NCBI GenBank assembly: GCA_009760855.2
Contig: WPIO01000037.1
Coordinates: 3,166,001-3,230,000, forward strand
Length of the DNA: 64,000 nucleotides
From: Cristatella mucedo
Lineage: Eukaryota > Bryozoa > Phylactolaemata > Cristatellidae
Direction: 5' to 3'
Shown here piece by piece: positions 20,931 to 32,001 of the stretch. The position numbers and the translations under genes are program-made. How positions within the stretch are numbered: the stretch's first letter is position 1; every line of letters starts with the position of its first letter. Under the pieces are notes generated by a model. That model was not told where the DNA came from and did no database searches. It worked only from the letters and a program-made list of their open reading frames with translations.

Positions 20931-21272
20931 GCCTTGGCATTAGTTATCGATTGGCTCCAATTGATGACGTATACTCTATATATAATTTATTAGCTGGTCT
21001 GCATAATAAATTATGCTACCTATTTAGATTCGGGCTACATCTATCGCGTTTTGGGTGAAATAATGAGCTGGCTGCAGGTACGTAGAAACGTTTGGACAGA
21101 AGTATATATCTCTACTAATTAAAGTCAGAATGTCCTTCCCTCCGTCACGCGGCAAGAAAGATGGCGCAGCGTTGTCTTCCGTGACGACCAGTACTTCCGG
21201 GAGCGATGCACTAGACGTGTAACGTATGCGGACGACTGGCACCGGCACCGACCGCCGAGGTCGACGGCTATC

Positions 21273-21327
<55 letters not shown>

Positions 21328-21375
21328 AGGACCAGTGCGGAGGTAAGGCAAGAGGGCGCCAATTCTGACCAATGA
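20931..21375. other. unassigned, with (CGG)n tract
   Basis: Contains (GGC)n at about 21272-21328 and the YY1-like phrase 'cggcaagaaagatggcgca' near 21150-21168. No gene is recognised. Confidence 0.45.
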
Positions 21376-21525
21376 CCCGCCTTTGTCTCGCTCCTGAGTC
21401 TTAGCCCGGGAGGTCAGGTGCTCGCTCGTCACGAGCCAGGTCGCGGGCTCGAGTCTGCCTGCAGCGGATGATTCCTTATAAATAGTTCACTGCAAGCGGT
21501 GGCGATCGCTGCGAAGGCTCTTCTG
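21376..21525 (+). mobile_element. tRNA-derived SINE (SINE-C head), partial
   Basis: 'gtctcgctcctgagtcttagcccgggaggtcaggtgctcgctc', then 'gtcgcgggctcgagtctgcc', then 'cactgcaagcggtggcgatc..gctcttctgc'. The head matches 32790 and 44985. Confidence 0.65.
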
Positions 21526-21768
21526 CGGCGCCGCGCGCGCCGCGCGCGAGGGTGGGACGACTCGACCTAAATGCGCGCTCGGTACGTCCCGCCACGTACC
21601 ACATCCGGCTAGAGCCGTGGGGAAGGGGGAGGGAGGGTGGAGAGTGGTGTCGGCACGCGCTGTGGGAGAGGTAGCAGCTTGCGGTGATTCTATTGCCGCC
21701 TGCGGTCTGCCGCACGCGGCCGCGGTGGCGTGCGGCAGGCGTCGCCGTGTGTGTTTGTGTGTGTGTAC

Positions 21769-21818
<50 letters not shown>

Positions 21819-21941
21819 TGCAGGTTCGCCGGAGACGTAAACAAGCTTCTCTTCGGCTCGGTTTAGCCGAGAGCCGTCGTTTCGAAGGGCAGGAAGCAGC
21901 AGCGGCGATTGCGATTGCGATTGTCTCGACTCGACGGCGAA
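21526..21941. other. GC-rich flank with (AT)n, possible promoter of third candidate gene
   Basis: It includes 'catacatacatacatata' and (AT)n at 21767-21816. ORFs in all frames are artefacts. Confidence 0.4.
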
Positions 21942-22796
21942 ATGACGCGGATCCACGCGTTGGCGCTGCTATTGCTGCCGCTTTTCTTCCCCGGAGGTAC
22001 GAAGTGGCGAGAAATCGCTCAGCGGGTTGGGGGAGGGGAGCGCTGAGAGCTGTGTGTGTGTGTGTGTGTGCGTGCAACGTCGAGCGAAGGCGGCGACCGC
22101 GAAGCAGAGCGCCCGCTCGGGCGTTCTTTTCGGGCCGTACCGAGACGAGAGAGAGCGCGCGAAGTCACATTTCGACGCGCACGCGGAATGGAGGCGCCGA
22201 GCGGCACGCTTGGCAGCAGCGTCGTCCGTCCGTCTGCGAGCGCAGCGCGCAGGCGGCTGGCTGCACGCCGCCGCTTTCCCATGCACCGCCGCTACTTGAT
22301 CGTTTCAGACGTCCTGCCGCAGTCCGACGTCACTACGCAGTCCCCAACGGGTTCGTCGAGCGCTCCTCCGTAGAACGCCGCGGCGCGCACGCTTGCGTCG
22401 GCCGTACGAGCGAAGTGCCAAAGCGCGAGTGCTTTTGCAGCGCCCAGTGCTACCACTGGCGCCGGTGCTGGCGGCGACGCCGCGAAGCCGGCGGCGGCGG
22501 CGACGGCGATGCCGACGACCGTCGCCCTATCGACCAACGCGTCTTCGAACGTGACCGGTAAGCGGCTCTCGCTCGTTCGCGAACTAAACGGCCGTGACCG
22601 ACGACGCGGTGACTGGGAAGGCGCAGCCGGTCGGCGCGCGAGGCGAGCGATCGCCGACCGGCTTCGCTGGCCGGCCAGCTTCCGGCGAGGAGGCGGCGCG
22701 TTGCCGCTAAACCCGTCATCCGTTTTCCATTCGCTCGCAGGAATACGCATCTTCGGCTTTGTCATAACGAGCAGCAGCGACAGCGATGACCGGTAG
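21942..22796 (+). CDS. candidate small secreted protein, three exons
   Basis: Seen: exons 21942-21996 (donor gtacga), 22441-22557 (acceptor gtgcttttgcag, donor gtaagc) and 22741-22796 (acceptor ccattcgctcgcag). All junctions are phase 1 and give 75 aa. Residues 1-19 form a strong signal peptide (MTRIHALALLLLPLFFPGA). The rest is Ala/Thr/Gly-rich with N-glycosylation sequons (NASSNVT) and ends ITSSSDSDDR. The first-exon design (signal peptide broken by a phase-1 intron) matches the two SMB genes, but no SMB domain is present. Alternative: another acceptor near 22316 (gatcgtttcag) would give a short Thr/Ser/Pro tail and a stop. It may be a decayed or domain-less member, or chance. Confidence 0.4.
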
Positions 22797-24126
22797 GCGG
22801 GTCCGGGCGCGGCCGGTCCGTAGCGTGCGGCTCGTCGGCGGCGGCTGTAGAACAAACGAGACGCCGCCGGAGCAAATGCGGCGTCTCGCCGCCGCCGCCG
22901 CCGCTGCCAATACCGACAAGAGGTGGCGGGAAGGTGAGGGGCGACGTGGCGACGACGAGTCAGCCAGGCTTTGGAACGACGACATTGGTCATTTGTATTG
23001 TCAATTTCCTAAGCTAAAAGTAAATAAATATATTGGAATTGTAGTAGCAAACGAAACAATATGCCGTCATTTTATGTAAATTGCAAGCAATACAATTTAT
23101 TGTAATTGACATCGAAGCAACAAATATCAAATTGTCCGCAAAACACGCTTAACGGACTTACGCAGCCCGCGATCCACACAATGCGGTCAGACTCGGGACT
23201 GCTGTTGAACTGAAAACATGAATAGGATGCTGCCCCGTAAGCATTGCAATAATATTTTTCGCCTGGTCGGTACAGCATTAAATATTGTTACGGCACCCAC
23301 TACAAGATCGTTTTAACGACAGACCTCGATCAAGCCGGCCGGTCGGCCAACCGAATGGGCCAGGTGCCTTATGGCTTGTTTTGAGGACCTAAGCCGGCAC
23401 GCAATAAAGCTCATGCGGAATTCGGACGCGTGCAAGTGAGCAAACGGCCGGGAGGGTGGAGGCGGCGCGGCTTCGGCGGTCGCGACCGCGGGCATTACAA
23501 AATGGAAAGCGCCGCTTCCGTCATCGCGTCATCGCGGGCACCCGCCACGAATGCAGCTGCCACAAGCAGAGAGGGAAGGGGCGGAGAGGTTATGGGTTAC
23601 GACGGATAGGGGTTACGGCTAGGGGCTACGACGGATTTTTTCCCGCAGCGCTGCGTTCCGAAGTAGCTCTGCCGGGCAGCCGAGCGCTCGCACATCGATC
23701 GCCGCTCGCAGCTATCTCGAGCGATGAGCGCGGCGAGCTGGCTTGAAAGCGTCCATTTCTCTAGAGGGAGAGCTAGCAGCCTGCGGCGGCTGACGCTCGT
23801 AAAACCCCTGCGGCGGCGTTCCTTGGGCGCTGCAGGGGCTTGCGTTGCAGCAGCTTGCACCGCTCGCTCTTGTGCCCCTCACTCGCTCGCTGTTACGTCG
23901 CTCGCTCGCTGTCTCTCTCGCTCGCTCGCTGTCTCTCTTGCTCTCGCTCTCTTCTCTATCGCTCGCTGCTCGAGCTTCCGGCGCTGTTTCCGCGCCGTAC
24001 CGTCTTCGCCGCTAGGTCACGGATAATCGTTTACAGGATGGCAGCTTTCCTCTTAAAAAAAGTTACCGTTTACTGGAGGCGAGCCAGCAGCTAAACTAGA
24101 GGATATTCTCCTCCCTTCGCTCTTGT
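22797..24126. other. unassigned intergenic DNA
   Basis: GC-rich to 22980, then AT-rich to 23300, then mixed. A run of GCTCGCTC/TCTCTCTCG repeats lies at about 23880-23970. No gene is recognised; ORFs such as 23724-24026 + come from the short repeats. Confidence 0.4.
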
Positions 24127-24421
24127 GCAGTCGACTTCCGGGGGGTGGGAGACAATACCTCCAGTAACCGCTGGTGGCCAGATGGTGGATTCACCATCAG
24201 GGTCGGCCGCTGCACAGTTGTGGTCCTCGATGAATCATCGGGGTCACCCGGGGGACTGGAGGAGTGGAAGGCGACTCTAGTGTGAGAAGGGGGCGAAGGC
24301 AGTCGTGCGTCTTGCTGCTCCGTGCCTCGTGCAATAAACCGTTGGCGTTGTTCTGGGCCAGCGTTCCGTATGCCGAACCGCACAGTCGACTTCCGGGGGG
24401 TGGGGGACAATACCTCCAGTT
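24127..24421. repeat. near-identical 38-bp direct repeats bounding a 0.25-kb segment
   Basis: 24127-24165 and 24383-24421 both read 'cagtcgacttccggggggtg..gacaatacctccagt' with one difference. Between them lies an AATAAA-containing phrase ('gtgcaataaaccgttggcg', about 24331). It could be an LTR-type or duplicated repeat fragment; the class is unresolved. Confidence 0.6.
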
Positions 24422-24568
24422 TACTGCTGACACCGTAGTAGAAGCGTAGTGAGTACGTAGGGTCAGGCTGCCTAGGCCCTAAGCTACCCTCTTCACTGGA
24501 GGGAAGACAGCGCTCCGCACACGTCACCGTACGTACTGCGGCTGTCCGTCCGAGTGCTAGTGGCCTGC
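24422..24568. other. unassigned
   Basis: Nothing recognised. Confidence 0.4.
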
Positions 24569-24640
24569 GGTCAGGGAGTCGAAGGTCAGGGAGTCGAAGG
24601 TCAGGGAGTCGAAGGTCAGGGAGTCGAAGGTCAGGGAGCG
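24569..24640 (+). repeat. 15-bp tandem repeat (GGTCAGGGAGTCGAA) x about 4.7
   Basis: Units start at 24569, 24584, 24599, 24614 and 24629 (last one partial). On the minus strand it gives the in-frame LTFDS repeat, an artefact of the period. Confidence 0.95.
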
Positions 24641-26017
24641 CACGCTGCGCAGGTGTGCTGCTAATACTAAAACGATTTGCAGATTTGCGTCCTCGGAGAG
24701 AATTCGAATCTCTTTCTCTAGGCGCCGTTTAAATGTGCTGCAAAGGAAGCATGGCCGAACGAAATGGTCGTGTGATGAAGGAGCCGACGCTTTGTGACTT
24801 AAAAGCCAGAGCTGCCGACCGAAGCTGTCTGTCGCTGGAAACTGGGCGCTGGAAACTAATTCCGTGGCTTCTCCGCCAGTGCGGAGCTGCTCTCCGTCGG
24901 ACGGCCGCTCTCCCGACGGAACGCTCGCGCTCAGCCTTCGCGCGTGCGCGCGCACAGTCGCGGAAGTCTATCGAGCCAGCTTCTCTCGGGGCAAACGGTA
25001 TCGCCCGGAGGGCCGCCGCGACCGCTTCTATAATCCGGATACGCCTCTGGGTCCCCCCCGCCGACTGGACAAGCGACTCAAAAATGACACCGCAATGCGT
25101 CGCTTCGCCGTACGACGTCACTTCCGAGGTGCAGTCGAGAGCCGAACCGACGTCGGTAGATAGCATGCAGACGAATGACGCTTTAAGCGCGTTGCAAAAA
25201 ATCACTCGGGACGCGTCCGAAGGCTGTCGCGACAAACGCGTGAGGCCTCGCAATCGCTCGTGAGCCTCGAGTCACGAACCGGGTCACGTGCCGAGGTCAA
25301 ACCAGCGGAAGTAACAAGCGCTTGAGCGTCGTGCCGTCGTGCGTTCTGTGTCCGCGTACTGCCCTCACCCAAATCGCAGCGGTGGTACCGGGACAGAGCA
25401 TTTACAGTAAGTGTAACCCGATCCTCGTGGGCCGGCATTAGTCCTAATGGCCGCCGCCTTTCGAGTTATGCGAGCACGGGAGCAAGCTTCTTGGGCAGAC
25501 GTCGTCAGACGTCGACGGCCATCATGCGTTGCAATGGTCCAAAAAAGCGGTCTGCCAACTAACAACCACAGCGTCCGCACGCGGCGCACGGCGCAGCCGA
25601 ACTGCCAATTCGCGGAGGACGAATAGGTAGAATTATTTTTATTTTAATAATAATATTATTATTAGAATAATAATAATGTAGCGGCGCTCGCTTTCGTCGC
25701 GTGACGCCGGCGGCGGAGAAAAATGAGGGGCAGCTCCGTCCCAAGCCCGTCTAAATTGCCTCGACGCAGCACCGAGGTTTGATGGCAGGGCTGAGCCTTT
25801 AAGACTTTCAGCAGTTCGCCCCGCATCAACAGCAAGGCTTTCTCAATAAACCGGAGTGCAAAAGTATTGCCGTGCGGCGACGTGTACCGTTCTTACAAAA
25901 AACATTCATTTGCATAGAGAATGCTAAGAACTAATAATAAGAATAAGAAGAATAAGAATAAACAAATATAATAATATAATATATAATAATAATAAATAAT
26001 AAGAATAAGAATAATTA
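24641..26017. other. unassigned intergenic DNA
   Basis: The overlapping 170-180 codon ORFs at 24733-25263 (+) and 24729-25253 (-) are complementary frames of the same GC-rich DNA; neither shows a domain. An ATT/AAT-repeat patch lies at 25632-25678, and an AT-rich AATAATAAG patch at 25930-26035. Confidence 0.4.
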
Positions 26018-26080
26018 GCTAATTTAATAATAAAGAACTCAAATTTCTTCTTTCGAGGCGCTTTACATTTACTGAAGGGC
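26018..26080 (-). mobile_element. LINE 3' end fragment
   Basis: 'aataataaagaactcaaatttcttctttcgaggcgctttacattta' is the reverse of the LINE tail (gtaaagcgc..agagattgagttct). Confidence 0.5.
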
Positions 26081-26604
26081 ACGAGCCCACGAAATTCTTC
26101 GTTCAAGCCGATCACCCTACCCTGAGCCAAAACATGTCAAGGCGCTCTTCTGCGTCTGTTTCTTGGCCTCCGTAATCCGCCGTTAACGTCAAAGTAGCAG
26201 CGCACTAGCCAAACTGCAACCACCGCGAAGTACGAGTTACCGGAAGTATTCAGCATGGCGCGATTGTGGCCACGGGACCTCTAGGTGCTAAGATTTTGAA
26301 AGGCGGACGCCTATGACGGCGCGGCATTTATGAAGAGCTTGTGCTTAAAAAAAATTCTTAATGTCTGCTAATGGTTTTCAGTAGAGAAATGTGATGTGCG
26401 TGCTGCTTTTCGAATCGAGATATTGAGTTTTGTCAACTTCCGGCTCGCTCGCCATCTAGCGTTGCTGAGCGAGGCTGAGTCCGGAGACCGCGGACGCTGC
26501 CTAAAGGAGGCGCGTCCTTGTGCTAGCCTTCAATGCGCTCAAATTGGCAGCCAGCCGAGCGCGCTGTGGCAGCGACTCCTAGCGCTAATGCCTCGACCTG
26601 CCTT
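26081..26604. other. unassigned
   Basis: Nothing recognised. Confidence 0.4.
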
Positions 26605-26818
26605 CGACTTATTTTCGAGATGACTATGACCTACCTTCGACATGTCTTCGATCTGCCTTAGACCTGTCTTCGACCTACTTTCGACCTATCTCCAACCTAT
26701 CTTCGACCTATCTTCACCCTACAGTTGATCTATCTTCAACTGGTCGTTGACCTATCTTCAACCGGTCGTTGACCTATCTTCAACCTACCACTGAGACCTA
26801 TCTCCAACCTATCTTCTC
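26605..26818 (+). repeat. degenerate short tandem repeat (GACCTATCTTC-like)
   Basis: About 16-18 diverged units of 10-14 bp, for example 'gacctaccttc', 'gacctgtcttc', 'gacctatctcc', 'gacctatcttc'. It also has a local higher-order duplication around 'tggtcgttgacctatcttca' at 26740-26780. Confidence 0.85.
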
Positions 26819-27559
26819 ATTGCGACCGACAGGCGGTCTGCAGGAGCCGAAGCGCGTGTTAAACGTAGCTAAATTATAGTTGCGACAGCGGAAGTCTCGA
26901 TAGGCGGATGTGCAGTGAATCGAATTCGCGACTCGACGGGAAAGCCGCTTGCAGGGAAAAGCTTTTTCAGCGACCGCTTGCAACTTGCGACGCCGACGCA
27001 AGGCGCTGGGTTTCGCGGATTTCGATTTCGTCTTCCTTTGGGCGCAAAGCGCAAATTTCCCAGTCTCCCCGTGCCTGCTAAATAAACAGAAGCAAGCTGT
27101 TTTTCCACAAAGACCGGTGGTTAGGACAAAACAATTTTGAAACTCTCCAGTTTCGCTTCGCAGGCGGCGGCGGCGCGGCGCGGACTTCAGGCTCGCTCGG
27201 GTAGCGCGCGCACTTATTGCGAAGCTTCGCGAAATCAGCGCCGGTCATAACGCTAAAGATCAGTGGTCGCAGAAGTGCAAGAGTGCTGGTGAATTTCTTG
27301 AACAAAAAGTTTGGTTCGAGTATTTGGAAGAGTACGAGAATCGAGCTGCATTTGATTATAATAGCAGCAATGTGATCAACGTGGCATCGAGAAAAGTGGG
27401 CTCGCGCCCAGCGGAGGCATTTCGCTACGTGCACAGACAAAGAATTTCAGAGACGAGAGCAAAAAAAGTACTCCGTGAAAGGCGCGTGAGACCTAACCAC
27501 AAAGCATAGTTCGGCATGCCTGTCGGGGATCAGGGCAACGCGTGGGCGCCTCATTTGCT
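26819..27559. other. unassigned
   Basis: Short ORFs only. An open stretch at 27324-27509 (+) reads MEEYENRAAFDYNSSNVINV but shows no family I know. Confidence 0.35.
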
Positions 27560-28780
27560 CAGTGCACAGCCAGAGAACCGACGTTCACAAGAAGTTCGCA
27601 GATGAGGCAGAAGAGATAAAGCCACACTCCTCTAACCACAGACACTGTGACGATCCGATCAGAAACTTCGGTCTTACCAACGCCAATGCTGAGCTTCTGA
27701 AATCTAGGTTAAACTAGCGAAACTTGTTTGAGAAGACTGCGAAAGAAACAGGTCAGAGAAGGCGTGACTGACCTTTGTCCAAATTCTTCAGTCGGCAAGA
27801 TACGTTTCTGCAACAATGTGCTCGGTCTATTGCAGGCAAAAGGAATCGCCTGCGACTCGAGTGAATGGCGCCTATTCATAGTTCATCCACGAGCCTAAGA
27901 ACCGTGCTACATCGTCACGCTAGCAAATAACCGCCTCTCTCTCTGTGGCTCGTTATGTGCACCGTAATGAGGACTCCACCAGTGTTGAGATGTTGCTTGT
28001 CTTCGGTGAATTGCGGCAACTATGGCTGGCAGAACATTGCGGACTTTAACATGGTGCCATTTGTAAGGTGTCATTCGGGCTTCCAAAGCGGTTTCGCCGA
28101 GTTTCCCTGTTTTCTTTGCCCATGTGAAACGCGATAGTGCGATAGCCCCAATGGCCGGGACATTAAGGCGCACTGTCGAAAATGGAACCGGCCACAGCGG
28201 ACCGAGTTCTCTTTAGGGAAGAACAGCAGCATGCGAGAGTCGTTGGTTGACCCTCGGAAAGTTCTGCTGCCGCCACTGCACATCAAGTTGAGCCCCTCAT
28301 CTATAAATTCGTCTAGAGGATCTAGAGGATGAGTCTGCTGCTGCCTTCAAGTACCCTCTGCATGTTTTCCACAGCTCTCAGAGACAAAGGTCATAGCTTG
28401 CGTCTTCGTCGCGGATTGCAGATAAAGAAGATGACTGAGCGTGACGGATTCCCGACAAAACTGAGAGCGGTACAAAAGACAGCGACTTGGAACCGATTCG
28501 CTGCAGTGGTTCGCGGCTTTTTGGACTATCGCAAGGCTGGAGGCCAGGAGCAACTGGTTCATGCTCTCATAAAGAACTGTGCCAAAATGGGATGCAGAAT
28601 TTTTCTTGACGTATCCATTTACTTGATAGTCATCTTAACAAATCCAAGAAGAATGCGAAAGCTTAATTAGAGGAAAGCGAGCATGTTCACCAGGATATAC
28701 TTGACTTTGAAGGTCGTAACCAAGGACAGTATGAAGAAAACATGCCGGCGGATTATTTTTGGAGCTTCTTCGTAAAAACG
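27560..28780 (+). pseudogene. decayed copy of a repeat-associated, probably transposon-encoded protein
   Basis: Pieces in several frames follow, in order, a multicopy protein annotated as uncharacterised in many arthropod and cnidarian genomes. They are RNFGLTNANAELLKSRL (about 27660-27710), EWRLFIVHPR (about 27865), FAEFPCFLCPCETR (about 28095-28137; the family has FPCFLCxWDSR), LVDPRKVLLPPLHIKL (about 28248-28293), then TWNRFAAVVRGFLDYRKAGG, LVHALIKNCAKMGCR (28329-28670). Many stops and frameshifts show it is dead. The family match is from memory of its motifs; its transposon class is uncertain. Confidence 0.65.
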
Positions 28781-29174
28781 ATTCTCAATATAGCCTAAAA
28801 TATAGAACTAGAACTACTACTTTAAGAACCCGTTTAGATGGTCATTTTTGTATGACAAGAGTAAATACGTATAATTTCGATTGATTCGCTGTTTTCTAAC
28901 TAGATGTGACCCAAAGAACGCAACTTTTGTCAGTTTTCTAATAGGAAATGATAATTTCAAGTTAAGCCACAGTATTCATCACACCATCTAAGTTTTTAGG
29001 GAACAGTGGCCATTGTCTATGCTTCTAGACATAAGCAAATTAGAAAATAATGCTTCATACCCAAGGATGACAATTGCGATAAATTGCGTTATTAAAAACT
29101 GCTTGTCTGGATAGGTCCCGAAACGCTCAACGCGCATACCATACAATGATAACAATAATAGTAATGACACATAT
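28781..29174. other. unassigned AT-rich DNA
   Basis: No gene or repeat recognised. It could still be the 3' end of the decayed element. Confidence 0.35.
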
Positions 29175-29465
29175 AATATACAGGTATTTAGCACCCTAAG
29201 AGAACCACATGCATACATCTAGGCACTTTAAATGTGCCAGAAAGTGAGCATGTCGATTGGTTAGTGATGGCATGCAGATTTTTCTATACGTATAAGCACG
29301 CAAAGGCAAATCTACTCAGAAGGATTTGAGGCTGCGAGATACAGGTTGGTTTTTAGACCCGTGGACAGCGTGAACTCAGGGATGTCGCGATGTCAGTCGG
29401 GAGCAAATTTCGGGCTGTGGGAGGTTAGGACCTCAAGCAGCTCGGTCTCTAGAGTATTCCAGATT
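29175..29465 (-). mobile_element. old LINE 3' end with end of ORF
   Basis: Reverse LINE tail ('ttagcaccctaagagaaccaca', 'taggcactttaaatg', 'gattggttagtgatggcatgc') followed by a diverged ORF end ('cagtcgggagcaaatttcgggctgtgggag', 'cggtctc'), which aligns to 45896-45958 of the better copy. Confidence 0.65.
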
Positions 29466-30175
29466 CTTCAGAGGCATTGTCAAACAGCTCTCGAGTCAGA
29501 GAAGCGTACGCTACTGTAGGTATTATATTATAAATATATACCTTATATAATTTATATACAATACAAGGTATTATAATATATGATACCTTTTATTATATAA
29601 AGTATTTTGTGTAGACAGGCCGGAGCAAAATAATGAAATGAGAACCTAAAATTTTTCAATAAAACCCTGAAAAAGATACGCTACCGTAAGGGCGGAGCCA
29701 TCGATACCGGTCGATGAGATTTGGCGTAAGGAGACAGTTGCGAAACAGCTAAGTGCTTATTGCGCGGGCAGGAAGCCTACAGGTAGCCTACAGAAGTCAG
29801 GGACGGGAGGTGACAAAACGAGGGACAAGCGTTGACTCGCTGTATCTTTATCGATGCATGCAATACTGTAAGCCTTCCTCTGATCTCTACTGAAATAGAA
29901 CGCCATTCAATTCGTCGGATTTCGGTCCGCTTGTCAGTACTAGGACGATGAAGTTTTGAAAAAGCCGCTAGTAGAATGCTGACTAATTTATAACGTATTG
30001 ATCCTCTTGCAATATCAACGCTTTCCGCTTCATCCAAAAACGGCCTTCAGTCGTTGAATGCAGCGCCTAATCGGAAAAACCCCCAGCGCACTATTAAGAA
30101 TCAGAGTCAGAGAATCGGTTGTCTTCATCCGATATAAATATTCTAAATATACGATGCTGTGGAGCCTTCAGAGCA
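29466..30175. other. unassigned, AT-rich with palindromic patches
   Basis: 29517-29605 is a self-complementary AT-rich patch ('aggtattatattataaata..tatacc'). Elsewhere nothing is recognised. Confidence 0.4.
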
Positions 30176-30352
30176 TCATCTGTGCATGTCACCTCTGACC
30201 ATGTTATTCATGTTTATTCATGGTTATCAAGCATGATATTACTCACCATTTAATCTCGCTTCCCTTTGCAGCAAATGTGGAGCTCCTAGAAAGAGATTGA
30301 GTTCTCTGAGGGCGCTTCATCAGGTGCATTGTTGTTATTATTATTATCTGGA
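30176..30352 (+). mobile_element. LINE 3' end (5'-truncated)
   Basis: 'catctgtgcatgtcacctctgaccatg', 'ctcaccatttaatctcgct', then 'agagattgagttctctgagg' and an ATT-type tail. Well-preserved tail of the same family. Confidence 0.85.
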
Positions 30353-31188
30353 AAAGTGACGACGCGTTAAAACGATATGATGGCTGAACTGAAACTAAAA
30401 AGAATAAATAGATATTATCAATCGCCGAGTTATCCTCCCACGTTAGAGATAGGCACTTGCCTCGAGAAGCAGTTATTCAGCGACATATAGGTGCGTCTGA
30501 AGAGGGATGGTTACGTTGAGCGTTTTAGCCTACAGTGGGTGGCTGGCAGTGGGATACAAGGCGAGATTAAAGCTTTTTTCAGCTGCTGTTCAGCGTGCTG
30601 CTTAGCTCCCAGCTATCCGATTTACTTCCGAGAATTTACATTGTGCTACGCTTCAATGAATAGGAACAGCCTGCGGTGCTACCAGTCGGATGCTCTGAGC
30701 GATAAAGGCGGGGTCTTTTCGACGACGCTCTCGTCTGGGCGTATCGCCCTGAAGCCCGAAGCCCCATTTCAGACGGCGAATATTCTGGTCTTTAGGGGTG
30801 TACTTTGGCCGAGCCCATTTCACGCCCCGGGCATAAAGTGGCCTAGGCCGTTTCAACAGCGGGCACACTCTGGGTGTTGTGTACTCTGGTCCGTTAAACC
30901 ACTCCCGACCCGTTCCTCTCGCTCCTCATCAGCTCGCTTGAGCCTACGCCGCCGAAGGGTTATCGGCAGCGGACAGCGGCTGGTGGCTTCCAGGTGGTGA
31001 AAGAAGCGCTGTCGAGCGTGACTGAGCGAGCGCTTAGCGAGCGTGTCTGCAAGGCTGAACAATGGAGTTTGCTTCGCTGTCGCAGACAATTTACGCTTTG
31101 CAGTGGCAGTGGCTAGTCTGTACAAAAACAAGTCAAGATCCCCAAAACATTAGTGAGGGAGCAACTCGAACCTGTTCGCTAGCTTCGC
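30353..31188. other. unassigned intergenic DNA
   Basis: The 169-codon ORF at 30491-31000 (+) has no recognisable domain and overlaps minus-strand ORFs of similar quality. I do not call a gene. Confidence 0.4.
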
Positions 31189-31256
31189 TGACCTCTGCCG
31201 ACCTCTGCTGACCTCTGCTGACCTCTGCTGACCTCTGCTGACCTCTGCTGACCTCT
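31189..31256 (-). repeat. 10-bp tandem array of AGGTCA half-sites with 4-bp spacers (DR4-like)
   Basis: Seven TGACCT (one CGACCT) hexamers at 31189, 31199, 31209, 31219, 31229, 31239 and 31249, separated by ctgc. On the minus strand this is AGGTCAgcagAGGTCA repeated, the geometry of DR4 nuclear-receptor elements. The EVSRGQQRSA ORF across it is an artefact. Confidence 0.9.
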
Positions 31257-31460
31257 TCGAGCATTCCGTGATAGATAGGCATGTAAGCCGGGTCTCGAGG
31301 GTCCCATTCGACGCTGGCAGCTCTCGGTAAATCGTCTCAGGGTTCCGCTTGCGGCCCATGCGAGAGAAGGCCTTCCCTCATGAGTCCGGTGACTCCGATG
31401 AACGGAGAGAGCACTGTCTGCACTGTGTGTACAGTGTGACGTCACACGAGCACACAGAAG

Positions 31461-31850
31461 GTGATTTCGCTAAGGATTGCAGCTATCTCTGGGCTGTCTC
31501 TGGTTGCTGACATTATCCAGAGGTACGATATTCTGCCACGTACTGACTCGACATGGGTGCACGGATTAGAGTTATATATGTTCGGGCCTGGTGGACTCGT
31601 CTCCGTTGAAGACGAGCCTATTTCACTTCTCACCCGAGACTCCATAAGTGCAGTGCAAGCAATGCAACGCCAAATCTTGGTACGACGGCACGTCGGTGGC
31701 GCAGCTTCGCGGCAGCTGCGCCACCGACAGCAGAGCCCTTCACTTTCGGGTCTGGATCGGCACTCGGCAGGAGCTCCACTTGGAGGTCAAGGATCTATCT
31801 GTAATTACCGTACGAATGCGTGGTGCCAATTGCACGAAACTTGATGGAGT
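31461..31850 (+). pseudogene. coding-like remnant, unidentified, one frameshift
   Basis: Frame A to about 31650 reads RYDILPRTDSTWVHGLELYM and SVEDEPISLLTRDSIS. Frame B from 31648 continues with CKQCNAKSWYDGTSVAQL, then HFRVWIGTRQELHLEVKDLS. The composition is protein-like and the shift sits at one point, suggesting a disrupted gene fragment. I do not recognise the family. Confidence 0.3.
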
Positions 31851-31854
31851 TATT

Positions 31855-31964
31855 ACGAGAGAGAGCGAGCGAGCGAGAGAGAAAGAGCGAGGGAGAGAGC
31901 GAGGGAGAGAGCGAGGGAGAGAGCGAGGGAGAGAGCGAGGGAGAGAGCGAGGGGGAGAGACAGC

Positions 31965-32001
<37 letters not shown>

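Noticed and set aside
21487-22077. 196-codon minus ORF containing an IYIYIY run and His-Thr repeats
   Set aside because: Spans AT and GT microsatellites; no conserved part.
24729-25263. Paired 175-codon ORFs on both strands
   Set aside because: Mirror frames in GC-rich DNA with no domain, start context or splice support; kept as unassigned.
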